Positions 43,214 to 49,558 of a stretch of 49,558 bases of DNA are shown here, piece by piece. Positions within the stretch are counted from its first letter, which is position 1; every line of letters begins with the position of its first letter. A program made the translations under genes and the position numbers. Below the pieces are notes generated by a model. The model had not been told where the DNA came from. It saw only the letters and a list, made by a program, of their open reading frames with translations, and searched no databases. The DNA comes from an uncultured SAR116 cluster alpha proteobacterium (GTDB taxonomy: Bacteria; Pseudomonadota; Alphaproteobacteria; Puniceispirillales; Puniceispirillaceae): the NCBI GenBank assembly GCA_902520575.1, contig CABYOG010000002.1:1-49558 (forward strand), in the 5' to 3' direction.

Positions 43214-44332
43214 TTATTCAGGCAACGCAAATATCTGAGCAGGATAAATTAAGTCAGGATCAGCGATACGGTCTTGATTGCGTTTCACAATATCAAGATA
43301 TCGAATACCATCACCATAGGTACGATAAGCTATACGCCAAAGCATGTCACCTTTTTCAATGATAATCATTTCACTACCATCACGGCCAACATCAAGCTGA
43401 CTTAAGCTGAAATCCAACTGGTGTGAGACAATAACTTTATTGGTTGCGTCCAGCAAATGACTGACCAGAAGACCAGACTCTCCCTTCAATCCGTGAAGAG
43501 AAATGCGGGCCGTCCAGTCACCGCTGTCCTTGTCATGATTGGCAATGAAAACACGGTCATTCAGCATTCCGCGCACGGCCTCTCCACCATTTGACGTCCC
43601 TTTGACGAAAAGGCTGTCCTGATCAGCCCAGCTTAGAGTCATCACTGACAATCTGACCGGTTCAATCAAAACAGCTTTCAAATCGTCATTTAAATCCGTC
43701 GTGCCTGCTGTCTGCCGACCTATTTGTCTTTGTGGAGTGCCGGTAAAAGCATTTGGCGTCTGTATCAATTCCGCCTCAGACTGTTCAGTCATTGGCACAA
43801 GGGCAATAAGTGGCATATCCTGACCTGATATTCCCAATTCAACAATGACCGCTTGATCTGCTCTGTAAATTTTGCCATCAAACGTTTTCATCTCGGCGAT
43901 GATCAAATGTTCCCCGGCGGTAAGTGGTTGTTCAGCAACCGCCACCCATTCACCATTCACTGACACAGATGTTTGAGCTAAAATTTTATTCTTTTCAAAA
44001 ATTACCACATCTGCATTCGCAACCCCTTGGCCTGCAAAAACTGCTGTTCCATCAGGGCCTATTCGGACCACATCAATCTTTAAAGAAGATTCGTCATCAG
44101 GATCAGCTTGTTTCTCCCAATCAGATTGCTTTGCAGCAGAATCAGATATTCCTTCTGTTGTGTCTGTCTGACCTTTAGCCGTGTTTTCTTTATGCCTTTC
44201 TGTCTCCCCATCTGTGACGGCAGAAATTGTTGACGAGGATTTAGGATCAGATGTTGTGTAAAACATCCAGATAAGAGCTAAAGCGGCAAGCCCGCCCCCT
44301 ATGATTAATAACACAGCAATGAGCACTCGCAT
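43214..44332 (-). CDS. LysM domain membrane-anchored protein
   Basis: About 372 residues from ATG 44332, chosen for the GAGGGG about 7 bases before it; an in-frame ATG 42 bases upstream has no such site. The N-terminus is a single membrane segment (VLIAVLLIIGGGLAALALIW), followed by a Ser/Thr/Lys-rich linker, a beta-sandwich region resembling bacterial Ig-like repeats (VFAGQGVANADVVIFE; SVNGEWVAVAEQPLTAGEHL) and a C-terminal LysM (EKGDMLWRIAYRTYGDG, IYPAQIFALP), which binds peptidoglycan. It lies at the end of the minus-strand group, in the periplasm by inference. Confidence 0.85.
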   Translation of the reverse strand: MRVLIAVLLIIGGGLAALALIWMFYTTSDPKSSSTISAVTDGETERHKENTAKGQTDTTEGISDSAAKQSDWEKQADPDDESSLKIDVVRIGPDGTAVFAGQGVANADVVIFEKNKILAQTSVSVNGEWVAVAEQPLTAGEHLIIAEMKTFDGKIYRADQAVIVELGISGQDMPLIALVPMTEQSEAELIQTPNAFTGTPQRQIGRQTAGTTDLNDDLKAVLIEPVRLSVMTLSWADQDSLFVKGTSNGGEAVRGMLNDRVFIANHDKDSGDWTARISLHGLKGESGLLVSHLLDATNKVIVSHQLDFSLSQLDVGRDGSEMIIIEKGDMLWRIAYRTYGDGIRYLDIVKRNQDRIADPDLIYPAQIFALPE

Positions 44333-44592
44333 GTGCTGTCCCCTCGCATAAGCTTGCCTGAAACATCCTCTCAATTTATGGTATAGTTGAAACTGTATGA
44401 TGACAAATATATTTCGGTGACTAAAGTCTTAAACCTGCTCTTCTCTTGCCCTAATGGTCTAGTTGCCTAATAGTGACATTACCTTTTACATGTGGCGGTA
44501 ATGCATGAATTATTTTAGTCTTCGACTGTTAACAATAATCTGCCTTCTAAAACAAGGCCTGCGTGAAACACTCAGGCCAGAAAGAGAGAATT

Positions 44593-45147
44593 ATGGCGAA
44601 TTTCTGTGTGTTTGGCGGCGCAGCAAAAGGGACGTCAGAACAATACACAAATGATGCTGAAACTGTTGGGCGTATGCTCGCCGCACGCGGCCACAAGCTG
44701 ATATATGGCGGCGGACGGACAGGATTAATGGGGGCTGTGTCAGGAGGCGCGCTCGAAGCCGGTGGATATGTGAATGGCATCATTCCGTATTTCCTGGAAT
44801 CGCTTGAAGTTGGAAACCACCAGGTCCAAAAGCTGGATGTAGTAGAAAATATGCATGAGCGGAAGGCAAAAATGTATGTCGAGGCCGATGGTTTTATCGT
44901 CCTGCCTGGCGGATTAGGCACAATGGATGAATGGATGGAAGTCATGACATGGAATCAGTTAGGCCTTTTAAAAGCGCCTGTATTTGTTATGAATACCGAT
45001 GGCTTCTGGCAGGCGCTTTTAAATATGATTGACCATGCTAACAAGACTGGCTTCATCCATTCCAAAGGCGTGTTTGAGATGCATGTCGCTGCTACTCCAG
45101 ATGAGCTTATTGACCTGATTGACGATAAGAAAAAAGCTCCTGGGTAA
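44593..45147 (+). CDS. LOG family protein (TIGR00730)
   Basis: A 184-residue protein from ATG 44593 (GAGAG about 7 bases upstream); an earlier GTG at 44563 is in frame without support. The family motif LPGGLGTMDEWMEV (PGGxGTxxE) and CVFGGAAKG, YGGGRTGLMGAVSGGALEAG, HERKAKM are present. LOG enzymes release free-base cytokinins from nucleotide forms by phosphoribohydrolysis; bacterial members can act on AMP or related nucleotides. It precedes icd, with 150 bases between. Confidence 0.92.
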   Translation: MANFCVFGGAAKGTSEQYTNDAETVGRMLAARGHKLIYGGGRTGLMGAVSGGALEAGGYVNGIIPYFLESLEVGNHQVQKLDVVENMHERKAKMYVEADGFIVLPGGLGTMDEWMEVMTWNQLGLLKAPVFVMNTDGFWQALLNMIDHANKTGFIHSKGVFEMHVAATPDELIDLIDDKKKAPG

Positions 45148-45301
45148 AGATGTCACAAGGCACCTTCAAGACCTTGCGTATGAAGACAATTCACAGTAAA
45201 CCAATTTTGAAAAATTAAAAATATCAGTCCATCGGGTACCACAATGCCATTCGCTTTAATTGGACCAATAAATTATTTGACTGAAAAAATTGAGGAAGTC
45301 G

Positions 45302-46519
45302 ATGAGTAAAATTAAAGTAAAAAATCCCGTAATTGAAATGGATGGGGATGAGATGACCCGGATCATCTGGCAGAAAATCAAAAGTAAGTTAATTCACCCT
45401 TATCTGGACATTGATCTTAAATATTTTGACCTCAGCATAGAAGCCAGAGATGCAACAGATGATCAAATCACCATTGATGCAGCGAATGCGGTCAAAAAAT
45501 ATGGGGTTGGTATCAAATGTGCCACCATCACCCCTGATGAAGACCGGGTTGACGAATTTAACCTTAAAAAGATGTATAAATCACCAAATGGCACGATCCG
45601 GAATATCTTGGGCGGTACTGTGTTCCGTCAGCCAATCATCTGCAGTAATGTCCCGCGCCTAGTCTCCGGCTGGACCCGGCCAATTGTGATTGGCCGCCAT
45701 GCCTTTGGTGACCAGTATCGCGCAACAGATATGAAAGTATCAGGGCCGGGTAAGCTGACCTTGACCTTCCAGCCTGCTGACGGCAGCCATGCGACAACAG
45801 AGACTGTTTATGACTTCCCAGATGGCGGTGTGGCCATGGCCATGTATAACCTCGATGAATCCATCAAGGGATTCGCTCGGGCCTGCATGAATTATGGCCT
45901 TGATTTGGGCTGGCCTGTTTATCTTTCAACCAAAAACACAATCATGAAAGTCTATGACGGTCGATTCAAAGATTTGTTTCAGGAAGTGTTTGACACTGAA
46001 TATAAAGACAGATTTGAAGCAGCCGGGATCATTTATGAGCATCGCCTTATAGATGATATGGTTGCTTGCGCCATGAAATGGAATGGTGGTTTTGTCTGGG
46101 CCTGCAAAAACTATGATGGCGATGTACAGTCTGACACAGTCGCTCAGGGCTTTGGATCACTAGGGCTTATGACATCTGTGCTGATGACCCCTGATGGAAG
46201 AACAATTGAGGCAGAAGCCGCGCATGGCACGGTCACGCGTCATTACCGGCAACACCAGCAGGGTAAAACAACCTCTACCAATCCTATCGCATCTATTTTT
46301 GCCTGGACACGCGGACTATCTTACAGGGCCAAATTTGACGACACGCCAGAAGTTGCACGTTTTGCTGAAACCCTCGAAAAAGTCTGCATCCAGACTGTTG
46401 AAAAAGGCAAGATGACTAAGGATCTGGCTATTCTGATCAACCCGGATCAGAGCTATCTGAGCACAGATGAGTTTCTAGATTCGTTGGATGTGAATCTGCA
46501 AAAAGCAATGCTAGGGTAA
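45302..46519 (+). CDS. icd: NADP-dependent isocitrate dehydrogenase, type II
   Basis: A 405-residue enzyme from ATG 45302 (GAGGA six bases upstream); an upstream in-frame TTG is not needed. It is of the homodimeric eukaryote-like type [17 protein letters not shown] near the start, [17 protein letters not shown] for isocitrate binding, the metal Asp in HRLIDDMVA and YDGDVQSD, and [18 protein letters not shown] for NADP. It makes 2-oxoglutarate in the citric acid cycle. It is convergent with alaS, with a terminator between. Confidence 0.96.
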   Translation: MSKIKVKNPVIEMDGDEMTRIIWQKIKSKLIHPYLDIDLKYFDLSIEARDATDDQITIDAANAVKKYGVGIKCATITPDEDRVDEFNLKKMYKSPNGTIRNILGGTVFRQPIICSNVPRLVSGWTRPIVIGRHAFGDQYRATDMKVSGPGKLTLTFQPADGSHATTETVYDFPDGGVAMAMYNLDESIKGFARACMNYGLDLGWPVYLSTKNTIMKVYDGRFKDLFQEVFDTEYKDRFEAAGIIYEHRLIDDMVACAMKWNGGFVWACKNYDGDVQSDTVAQGFGSLGLMTSVLMTPDGRTIEAEAAHGTVTRHYRQHQQGKTTSTNPIASIFAWTRGLSYRAKFDDTPEVARFAETLEKVCIQTVEKGKMTKDLAILINPDQSYLSTDEFLDSLDVNLQKAMLG

Positions 46520-46542
46520 AGCACATAACTTTATCCCAACAG

Positions 46543-46580
46543 ACAACAATTCAGCTTGGCATTTGCCTGGCTGTTGTTTT
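46543..46580. terminator. Terminator between convergent icd and alaS
   Basis: The hairpin has outer ACAA/TTGT, then CAGC/GCTG and inner GGCA/TGCC, with small internal bulges, and a short T-run on the plus strand after 46577. It lies about 25 bases after the icd stop and ends 11 bases before the alaS stop, so it may serve both genes. Confidence 0.6.
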
Positions 46581-46590
46581 CAAAGAAAGC

Positions 46591-49224
46591 TTATCCTGCC
46601 AGAGCCGCCCGCACAGCCGCGATAGCCGCATCAGCCTGGCCGGCTTCAGGCCCGCCAGCCTGTGCCATATCCGCACGACCTCCTCCTCCCTTGCCGCCTA
46701 AGGCAGCAGACGCTAGGCGCACCAGATCGACCGCATTATGAGTTGCTGTCAGATCATTAGTGACGGACACCACACAGGATGCCTTATTTTCGTCTGTGGC
46801 AACCAAACAAATTACAGATGAGGCTACCCCTTGCCGGAACTGATCAGCCATAGCTTTTAAGTCCTTTGCCGGTGTATTTGGTAATATCCGAGCAATATAA
46901 GCCAGATTTCCAATTTTTTCAGCTTCTGCTGTCCCACTGCTTGTTGCCATCTGACGCCGCAGTTTTGTAACTTCCCTTTCAAGAGCCTTACGCTCCTCCA
47001 GTAACTGCGCGACACGCGACGCCAAGTGATCTGGAGGTGTTTTTAGCTCGACTGATAATTCAGAAAGAATCGCTTTATTAGCCACCAGCCCAGCAAACCC
47101 AGCTGCATGTGTTGCCGCCTCAATCCGTCGAACACCCCCAGCCACTGCCGATTCAGAGATAACATGTAACAAAGCAATATCGCCTGTTTGCTCAACATGT
47201 GTTCCTCCACACAGCTCAACTGACCACGCTGATCGGCCAACCTGATCTGCTGCCCCGCCCATTGAAACAACCCGCACCTCATCGCCGTATTTTTCACCAA
47301 ACAGGGCTAGCGCCCCTTCATTGATCGCTTCATCAGGGGCCATGATTTTCGTGGCGACCTGACTATTCATGCGGATACGTTCATTTACGATCGCCTCAAC
47401 AGTAGAAGTTTCTTCATTTGACATTGCTTTCGGATGTGAGAAATCGAATCGCAGCCGCGTATCTGTCACCAACGATCCTTTCTGCGCTACATGATCTCCC
47501 AGCACCTGACGTAATGCCTCATGCAGCAGATGTGTTGCGCTGTGATGGGCCCTCAGCCCTGCGCGCCGGCTGGCGTCAACTTTCAAAGATACAGCCTGTC
47601 CCAGTGCCAATATCCCTGTGTGGATCCGGACGTGATGCAAAACTAAACCAGCTGTCTTGACAGTGTTGGTGACCACAGCAGAGCCATCAGTCCATTCCAT
47701 CACACCTGTATCACCAACCTGGCCACCTGACTCGCCATAAAAAGGTGTTTGATTGACACAGATAATCACCTCATCACCTTCTTTAGCTGTATCCACCGGA
47801 TGCGCTTTTTTCAGTATTTCAGCCACAACAGCTTCCGAGGTCAGATTGGTATAACCCAGAAATTCGGTTGGCCCGTTTCTATCTGCCAACTCGAGAAAAA
47901 TCTTTTCAGCTGCTGTCTCGCCTGAACCTGCCCAAGCTGCACGAGCCGCTTCTTTCTGTGCTTTCATAGCAGCATTGAAGCCAGCCACATCAACCGTCCA
48001 GCCATAACCCCGCATAAAATCTTCCGTCAAATCAAGCGGAAAGCCATAGGTATCATACAAGCGAAACGCTGTATCACCGCCAAGAACCCCACCACTGGCC
48101 TTCCCCTCTACTTCTGTTGTCAATAATTTCAAGCCCCGAGCTAGGGCTTCTTTAAACCGAGTTTCTTCGAGCCGCAGCGTTTCAGTGACAAGCCTTTCCG
48201 CACGTACAAGTTCAGGGTAATGCCCTCCCATTTCACGGACAAGCGACGGCACCAAACGATACATCACAGGGTCCGCACAGCCCAGCTGATGCAGGTGTCG
48301 CATCGCACGGCGCATGATCCGCCGCAGGACATAACCCCGCCCCTCATTTGACGGCAGCACTCCATCAGCAATCAGAAAACCAGTTGAACGCAAATGATCA
48401 GCAACTACGCGGTGAGAGGTATTCAGCGGACCGTCAGCATCTGTGCTAGACACATCAGCAGACGCCTCAATCAAAGCACGCATCAGGTCAATATCATAAT
48501 TATCATGTTTGCCCTGAAGAACAGCAGCAATCCTCTCAAGCCCCATGCCGGTATCAATAGATGGCCGCGGCAGGTCTAGACGGTCTGTCTCAGTCTGCTC
48601 ATACTGCATGAAGACAAGGTTCCAGATCTCAATAAACCTGTCGCCATCTTCATCTGGCGAACCTGGAGGACCACCTGAAATATGATCCCCATGATCATAG
48701 AAAATTTCTGAGCAAGGCCCGCACGGACCAGTTGCGCCCATCGACCAGAAATTATCTGATGTTGAAATGCGGATAATCCTATCATCAGACAGTCCGGCAA
48801 TTTTGCGCCATAGTTCAGCAGCTTCCTCATCCTCAGAATAAACAGTAACCAATAGTTTGTCGCTGTTCAGGCCAAATTCACCAGTGACCAGCGACCAGGC
48901 TTGTTCAATCGCAACTTCCTTGAAATAATCGAAGGAAAAATTCCCGAGCATTTCAAAAAATGTGTGATGGCGCGCAGTATAACCAACGTTTTCTAGATCA
49001 TTGTGCTTGCCACCTGCCCGCACACATTTCTGTGAAGTTGTTGCCCGGTCGTATGGGCGGCGTTCAAGCCCAGTAAACACATTCTTAAATTGCACCATGC
49101 CCGAATTGGCAAACATTAAAGTCGGATCATTCTGTGGAACAAGCGGACTAGAAGCGACAATTTCATGGTCACGTCCGGCAAAAAAGGATAAAAAGGCAGA
49201 TCGAATATCAGAAACAGACGTCAT
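46591..49224 (-). CDS. alaS: Alanyl-tRNA synthetase
   Basis: An 877-residue full-length AlaS. Class II core: [53 protein letters not shown] segment ([15 protein letters not shown]), and the [15 protein letters not shown] motif 3 region. The editing domain has [13 protein letters not shown] and [15 protein letters not shown], whose His/Cys bind zinc. The C-terminal C-Ala region with [12 protein letters not shown] ends the protein. It charges tRNA-Ala. It lies downstream of recA, the usual alphaproteobacterial neighbour. Confidence 0.97.
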   Translation of the reverse strand: MTSVSDIRSAFLSFFAGRDHEIVASSPLVPQNDPTLMFANSGMVQFKNVFTGLERRPYDRATTSQKCVRAGGKHNDLENVGYTARHHTFFEMLGNFSFDYFKEVAIEQAWSLVTGEFGLNSDKLLVTVYSEDEEAAELWRKIAGLSDDRIIRISTSDNFWSMGATGPCGPCSEIFYDHGDHISGGPPGSPDEDGDRFIEIWNLVFMQYEQTETDRLDLPRPSIDTGMGLERIAAVLQGKHDNYDIDLMRALIEASADVSSTDADGPLNTSHRVVADHLRSTGFLIADGVLPSNEGRGYVLRRIMRRAMRHLHQLGCADPVMYRLVPSLVREMGGHYPELVRAERLVTETLRLEETRFKEALARGLKLLTTEVEGKASGGVLGGDTAFRLYDTYGFPLDLTEDFMRGYGWTVDVAGFNAAMKAQKEAARAAWAGSGETAAEKIFLELADRNGPTEFLGYTNLTSEAVVAEILKKAHPVDTAKEGDEVIICVNQTPFYGESGGQVGDTGVMEWTDGSAVVTNTVKTAGLVLHHVRIHTGILALGQAVSLKVDASRRAGLRAHHSATHLLHEALRQVLGDHVAQKGSLVTDTRLRFDFSHPKAMSNEETSTVEAIVNERIRMNSQVATKIMAPDEAINEGALALFGEKYGDEVRVVSMGGAADQVGRSAWSVELCGGTHVEQTGDIALLHVISESAVAGGVRRIEAATHAAGFAGLVANKAILSELSVELKTPPDHLASRVAQLLEERKALEREVTKLRRQMATSSGTAEAEKIGNLAYIARILPNTPAKDLKAMADQFRQGVASSVICLVATDENKASCVVSVTNDLTATHNAVDLVRLASAALGGKGGGGRADMAQAGGPEAGQADAAIAAVRAALAG

Positions 49225-49347
49225 GGCGAAATCTTGTCTAAAAGTGCTGTTGAATTTGACAGTCAGCCAGACAGCATTAAAAATACTGGACTACTGACAA
49301 TAACCAGTCTCGTTTTAAGCAAAACTGCTTGAGCTTGTCCAGACTTA

Positions 49348-49374
49348 CCTGCCTGTCCTGCTGACACAGGCAGG
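49348..49374 (-). terminator. Hairpin after recA, probable terminator
   Basis: A perfect 9-bp stem CCTGCCTGT/ACAGGCAGG with a 9-base loop lies about 20 bases after the recA stop. No T-run follows on the minus strand, so it may slow or partially stop transcription rather than be a strong rho-independent terminator. Confidence 0.5.
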
Positions 49375-49394
49375 CAGGGATATCTTCTCAACCG

Positions 49395-49558
49395 TTAAGC
49401 ATCTACCTCTTCTTCATTGGCAATACTGGTGTCCATCATCTGTTCCTGAACAAGTCCGGCATTTGAACGAATCGCTGTTTCCAATTCATTCGCAATGTCT
49501 GGATTTTCCTGCATGAATGTTTTTGCATTCTCACGCCCCTGCCCAATCCGCTGGTTGC
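49395..49558 (-). CDS. recA: RecA C-terminal end (partial)
   Basis: Only the last 54 codons are inside the window; the gene continues beyond base 49558. The translated end starts [19 protein letters not shown], which is the conserved IGQGRENAK region of RecA, and finishes in an acidic tail EEEVDA before TAA. RecA binds single-stranded DNA for recombination and SOS induction. alaS follows after 170 bases. Confidence 0.95.
   Translation of the reverse strand, partial: NQRIGQGRENAKTFMQENPDIANELETAIRSNAGLVQEQMMDTSIANEEEVDA

Overview
The window looks like a chromosomal stretch of a marine-type alphaproteobacterium. Reasons: a GcrA cell-cycle regulator, the order tig-clpP-clpX-lon-hup, a recA-alaS-icd neighbourhood, a type II (eukaryote-like) NADP isocitrate dehydrogenase, tripartite tricarboxylate (TTT) uptake genes, moderate-to-low GC and short gaps. 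A SAR116-like (Puniceispirillales) lineage fits best, but that is inference from gene content. The last 164 bases are the 3' end of recA.

Layout. 1-2.7 kb: a glutathione transferase (5' end cut off), an MFS permease and a flavin reductase that resembles iodotyrosine deiodinase. 2.7-8.3 kb: an AT-rich block on the minus strand with a beta-barrel surface protein, a long DUF1800 protein and a DUF1501 protein; the last two overlap by 4 bases. 8.5-15.7 kb: a catabolic block lying between a 45-bp copy of the 3' half of tRNA-Asp (8514-8558) and the intact tRNA-Asp gene (15620-15696), the arrangement left by integration into a tRNA gene. It encodes TctC/TctB/TctA uptake, a class III CoA-transferase, a short citrate-synthase-type lyase and, divergently, an AtuA-family/DUF4387 pair. 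Together these could import, CoA-activate, rearrange and cleave an unidentified carboxylic acid. 15.8-18.9 kb: small or poorly known genes, including an exported protein with Ig-like repeats and a POTRA-like domain but no barrel.

19-26.3 kb: the protein quality-control block (HU, Lon, ClpX, ClpP, trigger factor) with tRNA-Val, tRNA-Leu and tRNA-His. Trigger factor carries a His/Asp-rich insertion and a lysine-rich histone-like tail. 26.4-29.7 kb: an aminotransferase and the glnB-glnA nitrogen pair. 30-34.3 kb: parE, an alpha/beta hydrolase and a DEAD-box helicase whose conserved N-terminus can only be translated from a non-canonical start, probably ATT. 34.3-39.4 kb: pepN, gcrA, a shikimate-dehydrogenase-like paralogue, an EF-hand protein and msrB. 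39.4-44.3 kb: an orphan molybdenum hydroxylase large subunit, a CDP-alcohol phosphatidyltransferase, an atypical phosphatidylserine-decarboxylase-like protein and a LysM protein. 44.6-49.6 kb: a LOG-family protein, icd, alaS and the end of recA.

The points most worth following up are the tRNA-bounded catabolic island, the ATT-initiated helicase, the deiodinase-like lid triad, the POTRA protein without a barrel, and the decarboxylase homologue whose cleavage motif is altered. No CRISPR array, insertion sequence, integrase or rRNA gene was seen.
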